Below, piece by piece: positions 34,017 through 45,840 of a DNA stretch of 64,000 nt. This stretch comes from Poecilobothrus nobilitatus (taxonomy: Eukaryota > Arthropoda > Insecta > Diptera > Dolichopodidae), in the NCBI GenBank assembly GCA_947095535.1, contig OX352773.1, positions 263,337,590-263,401,589 on the forward strand, given 5' to 3'. The notes under the pieces were generated by a model. It saw only the letters and a program-made list of their open reading frames with translations, did not search any database and was not told where the DNA came from. Positions within the stretch are counted from its first letter, which is position 1, and each line of letters starts with the position of its first letter. Both the position numbers and the translations under genes were made by a program.

Positions 34017-35575
34017 ACGAGGAAGAATACAGTTGCCTTTGTCAACTCTTAGATACCCGTACGAACCGTTAGTATGTTCACAGCCTGTCACTCTGCTTAC
34101 AATATTATTTTTTTAATATTTTAGTATTTTAAAATAATTTGGGTGAATTTTATAATTTCTAGTACTATGGGTTGTACATATATTCAAACTATATGTTTAT
34201 ATGTACATTATTCAAAAGCAGATTCTAATCTTCCACATAACGATTCTCAATCCAAAACTTTTTCAAATATTCTATAGTACCATTTAATACTAAGCGGTAA
34301 ATGTATATTAAATTTACTAAATACAAAACTGTAAATATAATTTTAAATATTATATTATATTATATTTAAATATTCCATTGACAGAATAATTTCTTATAAG
34401 TACAATAAAATACATATATGTATGTAAATACGGCACTATATAATATACATATATACTCTTATCATTCACTCACTAGTGGCATATACGATATGTAAATAAA
34501 CATGATATTATATAAGTATATATATCAATATCATATAAATAAAAATTCTTCAAGCAACCGTTATGTTGTTTATTTATTTACATTTTTATGTACTACGCAT
34601 TATATCCTCAACAATTTCAAATTATCGAGTAAAACAAAATGCAAAAAATTCGAAGAAATTTGTTAGAAAATTTGAAAAAATCTAGTAACACTTTCGTCAA
34701 TTATAAAGTAACCCTATATTATTAAAAAAAGTTGTTAACAGAAAGAAGAGTATAATGTTGAAGCTTTAATTTTTGTGTATTACTTCAAAAAAATGTTAAC
34801 AGGTGTTCAAGTTACAGGTGTTTAAAAATAGGAAATTTTCAGTTTTTGACCTCTTACAGCTCCTAAACGGGGAGTGATACAAAAAATTTTTTTGAAATGG
34901 CTCATACTTATTTTCAAAGATCTAACTTCTGTCAAAATTTCAAGTTTCCAACTTAAACCGTTTAGAAGATAGAAGGGTTGAAGGATTTTGCAAAATTTGA
35001 GTTTCACATAACGGTAAATTAAGACATCGTATGTCACAAATATATATTTATTGTATATATACTTTTAAAGCTAATAAAAGTAGTAATCGTTTGGCGTTTT
35101 CAAAATGAAGATATACCTTATACAACTTGTGCTATAACAATTTAAATATAGAGCTTTTTTGAACCTTTGGAGAGCTGTAGCTCCGTAACGGGTGGGACTA
35201 CACAAAAAAGTTATTGAAAATAAAATTAAAATTTTTGTGAGATCTATCAGTTCATAGCTTTATTGCAAAAAAAATGTGGGGATCTAAAAGTTAGGTGTTC
35301 GAGAGCTACCCTAAGGCTTGGTCCAAACTCAACCAAAAAAAATAGGGAACCTACAAATTACTCCCAAAATATTTTGTGTAAATTTCAAGATTCTAGCTTT
35401 CTTAGTTTTTGAGTTAGCGTGCTGACGGACGGACGGACGGACATGGCTCAAAAGTCTTAGAATTTTTTTCTGATCCGATCCATACCTTTGAAGGTATATC
35501 TAGCTCGCTTATTTCGAGGTGTTACAAACGGAGGAGTAATTTTATTATACCCGATCCTATCGTACGGGTATAAAA
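34017..35575 (-). mobile_element. H1 DINE-1/Helentron-like element, copy 2
   Basis: Reverse-oriented counterpart of 45841-47426. The left edge ACGAGGAAGAATACAGTTGC with CTTTGTCAACTCTTAGATAC is the stem-loop end; the right edge TTATACCCGATCCTATCGTA with CGGGTATAAAA is the hairpin end. GACGGACGGACGGACATGGC lies at about 35422-35446. Very similar to copy 3 over most of its length. No coding frame. Confidence 0.85.
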
Positions 35576-35881
35576 AAAATATATTTTAATAAGTAGGAAA
35601 TCTTTACAATAACGCGAAGAGTATTAAATCGGTAACACTGTAGTAAAGTGCTGTCGGTACTAAAGTGTAAACCTCAATTTGTATAGAAAAATTTTAACAT
35701 TATTTTAAATAAATTTATTATTTTACTATGATTTAAGTCAAATTTTTATTTATTTTAAATAAATTTAAATTTTTTCCAATTAGCAATTATTTATTTACAA
35801 AATAAAAATTTCAATTATCTTTAATCAAACATTAGAGAAATTGAAAATAAAAAGAATTCTTCAATTCAAAATTTTTCTTTT
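35576..35881. other. AT-rich spacer between H1 and H2 copies
   Basis: Nothing recognised in these 300 bases of A/T-rich sequence. Confidence 0.4.
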
Positions 35882-36523
35882 TATAACCGTACTTATGAAC
35901 ATAGTTTAAATGGTATAATAAATTTCTCATTACGTTTGTTAAACCATAAAGGTGACGAGATTAATATGTAAAAAATTATTTATATATTCTTGCTCCGGAT
36001 TGAAATTTGAGTCTGTTTAATTATATACGTCCGATCATCAAAATTTATAGCTGGGAATCTAAAATGTTTACCATTTCATTTTAATTAAAAGGCCAATTTC
36101 ACTGACAGGTTCGGGCAGCTGTTATACAATATGAGCATTAGTGTTTTAGTTCTTTATTATGCTAGATATCTGAAATTTTGTCAAAACAAGTTAGATTTTA
36201 TGCTAAAATTAGGTTAGTCTAACGCAATAGGCTTAATAGCTGCGAAATTTATATGCTTTTATCTTGAAACTGAATATAGACTTCTGAAATTTTATAGAAT
36301 ATGATCAAGTTTTGTGTTAAGATTTCTGTTTGAAGAAGTTTGTTTGCGTTGATTCAACGGTTTCGAGTTGCTTTCGGAATACTCCAAAATTTACATAAGT
36401 CTACCTCAGCATATATAAGTAATTTAAACACCTCAAAATTTTCTAAAAAAATTATTCAATTTTATTTCCAAAAACATCATATATATATACTTATTATGTT
36501 CGTTCAGGTATCCTAGAATTGTA
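35882..36523 (+). repeat. H2 element, short decayed copy
   Basis: Starts TATAACCGTACTTATGAACA, then GGTATAATAAATTTCTCATT and ACGTTTGTTAAACC, a diverged H2 hairpin end, and closes GTTCAGGTATCCTAGAATTG with TATTCTTCCTCG, the H2/H1 stem-loop end. At about 640 bp it has both ends but little of the 307-bp array. Confidence 0.65.
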
Positions 36524-39500
36524 TTCTTCCTCGATTTTTAATACATTTTTTGGGTAATTTTTTTTAAACTAATTTTTAAACTGTAGTTAACATATACCTA
36601 CCTAAAAAAAAATTTTTTTTACAATAAAAGAAGGAAAAATAAAAAGCGCTTTTAATCTGTTGTAAAGCGCTTTTAATCTGTTTTTTGTTTTTTTTTTTTT
36701 GTTCGATTCACTTTTCTTTAAATTTTCAATACATGAATTTTGAAACTTTGTATGTACGAACGATAAAAGAAATTTTCAAACAAAAAAAGAAATATTTTTT
36801 GGTTTGAGATTTTTACTTTAATTTTGTTTACTTTTATAAAGCCTTTAAAATCCTCCTGAACCATGAAAATAAAATAAAAAAGAAAAAAGGTATAAAGGGA
36901 TTCAAAGGATTCGATTTTATACAAAGAAAGCATGTATAACTGATGGTTTAAAAAAAAAAAAAAAAATTTCAGATGAAAGAAAAAAAACTGATGAAAAACG
37001 AAGACCATTCTAAAATCCTTTAGAAAAAAAGAGTCTAGTAATTTTGATTGTATCCTTTTGATAAGATATTTTTCTAATTCTAATTTATTATAAGATATCA
37101 AAAGGTATTTAAAAATGAAAAAAAAAAAAAAAAAAATATCTAAACCTAATTAGAAAATTGTTTAGATATTAATTACCTATAAGTAGTAAATGATACTTTA
37201 AAAGAATTATTTTTTTTTTTTTGTTAAGATTTTCAAAATAAAATTTGTAATCCTGAGAATTTGTTATAATTGTTTAAATTATCCTAATTCAAAAAACAAA
37301 AAATAAAAAAGATTTTAAGAAATTTAAACAAAAAACTTTTAAGAATTAATTAATAAAATAAAAATTATTTATATAATATTTATTTATCAATTATAGATCA
37401 TCAAAAACGGTAATTTTGTAGCCAACTTTTTAAAGAACATGAGTTCGAAATAATATTCTTGATATCCTTTTTATTATTCAACACATTCACTTGCAAACAA
37501 AAAACTTTACTTGCATCTTCTTTGTAACAAATCTTAAAATAAATTAGTAGACTTTTTAATACAAAGTTAGAATTTTCCTGTCAAGAACCTCTATCTAGCC
37601 CAAAATATAAGAGAACGTTATAAAATATGGATGTGAAATAAATAGAATTTAATTTTTTTTTTGTCGTTTTTTTTCAAATTTTGGTTAATTTAAAGGACAT
37701 AAGATATTGCTTGATCAAGAAAGGTTGAGTTTAGTGGATTAAATTCCCACACGTTCATAGGGGACTCATGGTCATTTCACTCGTCAATAGTGTCTTTAAA
37801 TGACTCTCACCTACCCTGGCAAAAAAAAAAAACAAATTAGATTTTTAGTTATTGTAATTGATTGTAACATAATTTTATTACTAAAAAAAATTTGAAATTA
37901 TGATAATAACTAGAAATTCGAGACCGGTAATTTAATTTACAGTAGAAGAACTCAGTAATAGAAAAAAAAAATTTACAAAATATATATGTATATCTTGACA
38001 AAAAAGATACAATTTTGTCTTTAAATGATCATCAACATGAAAGAGTACAAAGTATTCTTCTTTGTCTTATTCAAAAACTCAAAACATAAACTTTTAATTA
38101 AATATTTTGATCTTTAAAACTTATTTGGCAAAATATTTGTATAACTCCCGAAAATTTTAATACAAACAAATTCGTATTCTATTTTGTAGTAATTGTAAAT
38201 AAACTCTCAAATAATTATATTTCTAAACGAAAAGAAAATTTAATTTTTTAATTTAAATAAATCGTCTTTATTACAACAGTAGTAAATTGAAAATAAAAAA
38301 AAATTGTTAATATATTATTTGCAATCATAATAAAATAAGAGTATAATAAATATACTCCTGTAAATATGCAAATTATCTTAAAATCTTTTGAATTTATTCT
38401 ATTCTCTTGTGTTATTTGTAATATTAATATAAATAATAAATTTATGTTTATTCAAAATTAATCATTTTTTTTTTTTTTTAATAAATGATTTTCTTTATAT
38501 TAAAATACAAAAAGCATTAAAAATATTTATAATTATACTCCCGGAAATATGCAATTTGAAATTCACTTTATATATTTACAAAAGACTTAGTTGTTCTAAT
38601 AATAATATTGATAATGTACAGAAATTTAAGAATTTAAAATGTACAGAAATAGTACCTATGTTGAAAATTTTGTATCTCTTGTTTCGTTTCTTATCCTAAA
38701 CCTGCAGTAAGGTTTACTCCACTTTACGTTCGGTTTGAAAGACATTATTTTGAATTTATACTTTTTAAAATATATAAACGTTTTAAATTGTTATAATAAA
38801 ATTCAAGAAATAATTTTATAACTCTAACTGTATCTATAGATAAATTATTATTTACTTTATTGGATTTTATGTTGATTTGTAGGAACAAAAGACAGACTGA
38901 CTTTTGTAAAAATTATAGAAAAATTAATTTCCTTAAAAATAAATTATTTTGAATAGAATATACAAAATAGAATTCTTTTTTTTCTCAAAATAAAAATTAC
39001 ATTACACGTATTTCCTATTCAAATTACAATTTGAATTGATAAATTTTCCACAAAAATTTAATTTTTAACATTTTCTATTTTACAGTTATATTCATCAAGA
39101 GCAATTGTATATATTATGTATATTCAACAGTAAATAATTATCATCAGATAAAAAATAAAAAAAAAAGTACAAAAAAAATTATTTTTTTTACAGTTAACAT
39201 TCAACCATTAAAAGACAAATATTTAAAATAAAATGATATAAAAATTGTTTATATGGAAATTATACGTACTTAAAGTTCCCGAAAATAAATATTTATAGAA
39301 AAATTTGGTTTTTCTTATATTCTCGTCTAACACGTATAAGGAAAGTATGCGAATCGAGAAAAAATTTGACTTTAAAATATATTGTGATAGATTTTTAGAT
39401 TTGGATTTTGCCTAATCTATTCCTTTTCTATAGTTATTTTGATATTGGCTCTGAAAAGTGGAATTAAAGTTTTAGTTTAACAATTTATAAGGATTCTTCT

Positions 39501-39556
39501 TACAACAAAAAATAGAAATTTTTACAGACCTCAAATATCAGAATTTGGAATTCATC
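36524..39556. other. 3 kb AT-rich DNA, no gene recognised
   Basis: Long homopolymer runs. A minus-strand frame of 127 codons (36718-37101) is long for this composition but is mostly Phe, Lys, Ile and Leu from purine/pyrimidine runs, and I recognise nothing in it. AAAGCGCTTTTAATCTGTT is duplicated at about 36643 and 36664. A GC island at 37725-37820 (CTCTCACCTACCCTGGC) shows no frame or RNA motif. Confidence 0.4.
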
Positions 39557-40275
39557 AAATAAACAAGGCAGAATGTAAACCAATGGTTTTTAAAAGCGCA
39601 TATTTTCAAAAGATAATACAAACTGTTTAGAATAGTGACTTGCACCAAAATTTGAAAATTTCATATACTCTTAGGAAAAAATGTGAAAATAGTAATAATT
39701 TTTATGTCTTGCCGAAGAAAAATATGTAGAGTACAGGTGCCTAAGTTACAGGTGTTTAAAAATAATAAATTTTCAATTTTTCAACCCTAATACTTCATAA
39801 ATAGGGACCGGTTCAAAAAAATTTTCTGAGGAAACTTATACTAATTCTAAAAGCTCTTTCTTACCTCAAAATTTCAACTCCCTATCTAAAAGCATGCCGT
39901 AGTTATGAAGACAGAAAATTCATATAAAATTTTGGTTTCACAATACAAAATTGTATAATTTTGATATTAATAAAGGTAAAAAAAAATTCCTGTCGAATGG
40001 CGTTTGAAAAAATGTTAAATAAAATATGAGATATACGAATTCAAAAATATGGCTTTTTCAAAGTTGGAAGGGCTGCAGCTCTGGATAGGGCTACATAAAA
40101 ACTTGTTTTGCAACATTAATTTTTTTTATGAAACCTACTCATGGTTGAATTTTTTTTTTTTTGCTCTGTTTTTAACGGTGTAAAACGGTGTAAACAGACG
40201 GACAGATGGACGAATAGAGTGAAACTAATAGGCACATTTTTTTAAAATTTTTTTTTGGAAATGTGCTAAAAACTG
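39557..40275 (-). repeat. H3 repeat element, copy 4
   Basis: Same orientation and order of blocks as 7221-8062: GGCAGAATGTAAACCAATGG, TTTTTAAAAGCGCATATTTT, ATGTCTTGCCGAAG, GGTGCCTAAGTTACAGGTG, AAAGCATGCCGTAGTTATG and finally GACGGACAGATGGACGAATA with GAGTGAAACTAATAGG. No coding frame. Confidence 0.75.
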
Positions 40276-40940
40276 TAACTGTTACACATGTTTACATACT
40301 ATATTTCTTTATTTTGAAAATTTCAATTTAAAAAATTAAGAACACAAATTTGTGTCAATTACATATGTGTAGGTACACGAGAAAGTAAAATGGAAAATAC
40401 TCTCAATTAAATATTTTTTTAGAATATTTTACTCGCCACGTATACAATAGAAATAATTAACATTAAATGTAATTTTATTTCCGGTTACCGGAAAGAAACA
40501 TACTGTGACATTTTTTTGTTATTGTTGATTTTTTTTTTACTAACTTAACTGTTATATATTTTCTTTTTTTTTTTATGCCTTTTCCTGAGTACTAATTTTA
40601 AAAGTATCTTTGAGAATGTAATAACAAAGTGAAATATACTTAGGCGAAATATATATAATTTATTTGTGTTTAAGTTTTTATGAGTTTGTCAATTTCAGTG
40701 GTTTTTTCTTGGTATAAATGTAAAAGTAAGTTTTTGTAGGTATAAGGGGTAAGAGTAATCGAATCAAATAAAAATTTTATAAAAAATTTGTAATTGTTTT
40801 TTTAAAATCATATTTTTTAAATCTTGTTTCTTAAAATCTAGATTTTAGATAGATCTAAGCTGAACCTTGTTATATTTTTATCGGTTAGGTACAATGAGAG
40901 CAAAATCTTGAAGAATATTGTATTATGCGATATATGTGTA
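40276..40940. other. AT-rich spacer, no gene seen
   Basis: Plain AT-rich sequence. Nothing recognised. Confidence 0.4.
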
Positions 40941-40944
40941 TGCA

Positions 40945-41195
40945 AGATTTTGGATTAGAAGGAATTTTTTTTTTTTAATGCATTTCTCTGCCACATAAAT
41001 GTGGACAGGAAATTGCACAGCCTTTCCTGTTCAGGCGTGGCAGTAAATGTCGCAAGGGGGAATAACTTTTACGACGTGTGTGGGATTCGAACCCACACTC
41101 TCTGGGTGTTTACAGCCTATTTTATACGCTCTTATCTACTAAGCCACCGAGGCCCCTGGAGAAGCAATTTTTAAAGGTGGTTACAAAACCAAGGT
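40945..41195 (+). repeat. TTTTAGAGTTGG-type repeat interrupted by SINE-A
   Basis: The left piece GGATTAGAAGGAATTTTT and the right piece AAAGGTGGTTACAAAACC flank SINE-A copy 4. Together they resemble the sequence at 24598-24630 (ATTAGAAGAAATTTTAGAG followed by GGTTACAAAACC). The SINE thus appears to have landed inside a copy of that dispersed repeat. Confidence 0.5.
40970..41159 (-). repeat. SINE-A copy 4
   Basis: Near full length: minus-strand head GGGGCCTCGGTGGCTTAGTA, box B GGGTTCGAATCCCACACACG, body stem-loop GTCGTAAAAG...CCCCTTGCGAC, then CAGAGAAATGCAT and an A tail. AGAAGGAATTTTT (40957-40969) and AGAAGCAATTTTT (41160-41172) form a 13-base target-site duplication with one mismatch. Confidence 0.9.
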
Positions 41196-43010
41196 TATTA
41201 TAGGTTGTTTTTTTTAACAAATTTGTAAAAAGTAATGTTAATCAGTATATAAAGAGGATTAACCAGAATTTTTCAGAAATTTAAACATTACTTATGTAGT
41301 TTAGTTTTGTTTTAGCAACATCAATTTTGTTAAAATTACCTGATTTCACGGTCTATTTTAACAACAAAATGGCAAACAAAAACCTGGAGTTAGGTTTCGA
41401 AGCATATTATTTATGTCTGATTATTAAATCTGACTTCACATAACTGTATATTGATCCGTATGAGAACAGATTATCGTACCTGACAATAACTTGTCAGACA
41501 ATATACAGAATTCATTTCATCTAAATTTTCGACAATAATGTGAGGTAACAAAACGGAACGGTGTTGTAGAAAACTTATTAAATAAAACGAGTGAACAGGT
41601 TTTATCCATCAGTACCCAATTAATTAAATTTTAAATAAATAAATTAAATAAAAAGAAATGAAAATTTTATGTTATATACATGGAACCATATAATAATAAT
41701 AATATGAAAATTATTGAAACCAAATTACATTTAAAAATTAATAGAATAGAGGAAAATGTATTTTTAATTTTTTAATTATATAATACATACTGGCCACTCT
41801 AATTATTATAATACCTATTCTAAATAATATAAATACTCTTTTTTTCTAATGTGGTCATTATATCGAATTAAAGTATTTTTCGTATGTACAAAAATGAACA
41901 ATAATATACTAACTATATAACAAAAGATACATAATATATATATATCATAGTCATACATGTACATGTACATAAGTAAATACTTATGATACTGATGTCGTTG
42001 ATTGTTTTATCATCGAAAATGAAAGAATGAAAATGTTTTTTTTTTTTTTCTATTGTTTTTAAAAATTCTCAGCACGTTTTAGCATACTGTGCAAAACGGC
42101 TAAAAACATTTACCAACCTCTAGTGGTGGTTTTTAAACCATTTGTTCTTTTTAACAATAACATATTATTATTAATTTTATTATGTACTTTATGTATTTTA
42201 GTATGTAACCTAAATAATAAAATCAGTATACGTATATATATACCGGAAGTTAAATAAACTATAAGAATTATTGGGTATCAAAAGTAAAAAGGATAACGAA
42301 AAAAAAAAAAAAAAACATTAAAATAAATTTAACTTGTTTCAATTTGTTTTATTTTATGAATTTATGAACTAAATAATATTATAAATGATATAATATTCAA
42401 ATTTTAATTTTTTAAAAAGAATAAAATACTTTAATAAAATTCTTTTATATATGATAAATAAATGAATTTGTTTTGCTCTACAAACTAAACTATTTTTAAA
42501 ATTTTCTAGGATAATCAAGGATAATTTTTTCAAATAGTTTTATAATTCTTTAAATTTTCGGTTTTGTTACGATTGCATTAATTATGTTAAGTTAAAAATT
42601 ATGAAATAATTAAGGTAGTTTTTTATTTTTTATGGAAATTGAAAAATAATTTTAAAAAATCTGTTTTTGGTTTTAATTTTCCTAAACTAAATAAATAAAG
42701 AAAACAAAATAAACAGAATAAATGAAATGAAGACTTTTCTTTTTTTTACTATGGAAATTATATGCGTACACACACATTTATAACATGTTAAATGGGTACA
42801 AACACATTTATAACATGTTGACAAGTAAAAATTCTATAAGAATGATTTTTTTTTTTTTATTTATTCAAAAAAGATAGAAATAATTTGCGAGAGATATTTG
42901 CGATTTTGATATCTCTTTTCTATAATTTCTATAATTTTCTTTACTTGTTAACTTTTGTTGTCGTTGAAAATAAATTTTGATAGTGTTTTTCTTTTTAACT
43001 ATACTTTATT
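41196..43010. other. AT-rich DNA, no gene recognised
   Basis: A slightly GC-richer patch at 41330-41600 has no recognisable frame. The rest is A/T tracts; a CACACATTTATAACATGTT phrase is repeated at about 42771 and 42803. Confidence 0.4.
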
Positions 43011-43016
43011 TATTCA

Positions 43017-43420
43017 TTTGCCTCCTTCTTCTTCTATTCTACTTCTTCTTTTTCTTTTCCTTCCCATTTTTCCTTTTCTTCTTCACTATTCCTCTTCTTC
43101 TATTTTCTTCTTCTTCTCTTTTTTTCTTCTTCTTATCTGATTTTTCTTTTATTCTCTTTTTCTTCTTCTTCTTCTTTTTCTGCTTTACCTTTTTTTTTTG
43201 TTATTTTCTTCTTTTTCTTCTTCTTATCTTATTTTTCTTTTTTCCTCCTCTTCTTTTCTATTTCTTTTCTTTTCTTTTTTCTTTTTTCTTTCCTACTTTC
43301 TTCGACTTTTTCTGCTTTTCCGCCTATTTCTTCTTTAAATTCTTCTATTCTACTTCTTTTTTGTCTTATTTATCTTTTCTTCTTTATGTCTTTATTATTT
43401 TTTTTTTCTTTTTTTGCAGC
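43017..43420. repeat. 400-bp polypyrimidine (TTC-rich) tract
   Basis: The plus strand is almost entirely T and C, dominated by CTT/TTC units with only scattered A and G. The 150-codon Phe/Leu/Ser frame over it is a composition artefact. Such mirror-repeat-rich homopyrimidine runs can adopt triplex (H-DNA) structure. Confidence 0.95.
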
Positions 43421-43797
43421 TTCTGTTAACACTTAATTGAAAGATTAATTATTATATTGTTTAATTTTGGTTTTTAAATATAGCAGTCTAAACCATTATT
43501 CTCTTGACTATTTTAAGGAAACTTTATTAAGTACTAAAATTAAACTATAACTACAAAAAAAGAAGGAAACTTTAAAACGTATTAGTACAACATTAATTGA
43601 AGTCACATTATTCATTCATTCATTTTTCTCTAGTTAAATAATTTATCATCTCAAAAATTTAATTTATGGTACTTATACACTTTTTATATACGACAACTGA
43701 TAATACATGAACCAAAATGTAATTCATTAGAATCTTTGGAAATTGTATTTATTGTAATATTCGCTTATGTATTAAACGATATCAGATACGAATGCAT
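43421..43797. other. AT-rich spacer, no gene seen
   Basis: Nothing recognised. Confidence 0.4.
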
Positions 43798-44075
43798 AAT
43801 ATATAACTCGTACAAACATATTTAAAGGGTACAATAAATTTGTCATTAAGTTTGTGTTTGTGTTTGTGACACTAGATATGGATATGGAAGATATGGAAGG
43901 TATATTGAATTCTGAGTTTATTAAGCTTTGTACGATACCCCTAAAAATAAAATAATAAAATTTCTATCTGATATTTTCTAAAGGATGAGTAAACTTTATG
44001 GAAACTGTTGAGAATATATTATTATACTCGTACACATTACAGATATCCTAGAGTTGACTCAGTTAACCATATCAT
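43798..44075 (+). repeat. H2 element, minimal decayed copy
   Basis: Starts ATATAACTCGTACAAAC, then AAAGGGTACAATAAATTTGT and CATTAAGTTTGTG, a diverged H2 start, and ends AGATATCCTAGAGTTGACTC with AGTTAACC, resembling the stem-loop end. At about 280 bp it would be a strongly deleted derivative. Confidence 0.5.
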
Positions 44076-44957
44076 AATGTACCTAGTTTTATTTGCATTG
44101 TTTGTATAGTTAAAAGGATGAAAGGACTTTGTACAGGATTTGTCTAAATGGTTTATAGGAATTTTATTGAAGTGGAAAGTAGTTCTTTAATCAGATGGTA
44201 CATTTTTTCTGTAATAAAATGATTTTATTTTTTTTTATTGTTCTCTTTTTTGTACTATATTTTATTTTTCGTAAAAAATGATGTGCTAGAAACGACGTTT
44301 AAAGTATATATAAAGTAATTTAATTGGAATTTAACACAAAAAAAAAAGAAAAAAATGGTTTGAAATTGCAAACAATGGTCTAATTTAGAATTTTTCAAAA
44401 TGAGTAAATAATATTAAGAAAAAAACCTAATAAATTTAGTTAATTAAAAAAAAATATTTTAGATTTTATTACAAAATCTAAAATTTCTGAAATTTAAATG
44501 TGATTTTAAAAATTATTACGTAAATACTACTTTTATGTTTTTTTCTTTTTAATCCTGAAAAATTATTCAATTTAAAATAACCGACAATTATATCAATTGA
44601 TATTTTTTAAATTTTGGTAAAAAAGAGACAAAATATACAAACAATTTCGTCCTTCTTTGAATAAAAACAAATCATTTTTATAAAAAAAAAATATTATTCA
44701 AATATTTAACTAAATATTTTAAAGTATTTAGAGCTAATATTTAAAAGGGTATAATTAAAATCTAAAAAACATATTGAAGATACAGTTCAATGTCATTCCA
44801 AGTGCAATATTTCCAAAATTCTGATTATGTCACATATGCTATTTTAAAAATGTCGTTTTTTTCATAGTGTAAATATTAAAGGCATTTAACAAAAGTTTAT
44901 TTTAGTTTAAGTACTTAGTCTCCATTTTTTTAACCTTAAAAAAAAGTGATTTTTAGT
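44076..44957. other. AT-rich spacer, no gene seen
   Basis: Plain A/T-rich text. Nothing recognised. Confidence 0.4.
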
Positions 44958-44969
44958 CCAACACAAATA

Positions 44970-45148
44970 GTGCATTTCTCCGCCACATAAATGTGAACAG
45001 GAAATTCACAGCCTTTCCTTTACAGGCGTGGCTGTAAATGTCGTAAGGGGGAATAACTCTTACGACATGTGTGGGATTCGAATCCACACTCCCTCGGTGT
45101 TTACAGCGTATTTTATATGCTCTTACCCACTAGGCCACCGAGGGCCCC
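44970..45148 (-). repeat. SINE-A copy 5 with perfect target-site duplication
   Basis: The best-preserved copy. Minus strand: GGCCCTCGGTGGCCTAGTGG, GTAAGAGCATATAAAATACG, box B GGATTCGAATCCCACACATG, then the stem GTCGTAAG/CTTACGAC (arms 45059-45066 and 45040-45047, 11-nt loop), AGGCTGTGAATTTCCTGTTC and GCGGAGAAATGCA. CCAACACAAATA is repeated exactly at 44958-44969 and 45149-45160. Confidence 0.95.
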
Positions 45149-45160
45149 CCAACACAAATA

Positions 45161-45840
45161 TGTGCTTATAGTACTTACTTAGAACATTAAACTCTCAAAA
45201 AATTATATGCCATTTCAACATAAGTGTGTGTAGTTAGTGTTAAAAGCTTAGTTAGAATATGAGAGCAACAAAAATTAAATATTGTTCCAACACAAACAGG
45301 CTAAGTGCTTAACTTAGACTATTAAAGTTACAAATATTAAAAATTATGCTAAGCGTGAAATTTTCCAAAAAAAAAAAAAAACATCCGCGAAAATAATTTT
45401 TAAATATTACCTATATTAGAAAAAACTAGATTTTAGACTAGATTTTTTTTAACTTTCTAACATAAATAGTACACTTTTGGTAAGTAATCAAATTTTTATT
45501 CAAAGAATAAATAGCTATGCTGCACAATTACAACCATAGATATTGATCTTTTGAATTTTCGATAAAATCGAATAAAATTAAAAGAAATTAATAAATAGAG
45601 AATTAAATTGATAAAAAAATAATTAATCTTTAATTTTGCAAATAAAATTTTTTCTTTTAGAAAATAACGTAATTTTATTTCCGCTTTTTTTTTTAAAAAT
45701 CTCTTTATTCAATTTTCCAGGACTGTTATTTTGTTAAAGCACAGTTTCATTCAATTAGGATCTTTATAACTTTGAAAATAAAAAAAAAAAAAAACTAAAG
45801 TTTTCTCACCGAATTATCTATGTATTACATAAAGTCGAAT
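45161..45840. other. AT-rich spacer, no gene seen
   Basis: Plain AT-rich sequence between SINE-A and H1. Nothing recognised. Confidence 0.4.

Noticed and set aside
36718..37101. 127-codon minus-strand ORF
   Set aside because: Long for this composition, but dominated by Phe, Lys, Ile and Leu from homopurine/homopyrimidine runs, and no family was recognised.
42977..43429. 150-codon Phe/Leu/Ser-rich frame, possible membrane protein
   Set aside because: It is the product of a polypyrimidine tract in which stop codons are rare; no start context, domain or conservation is visible.
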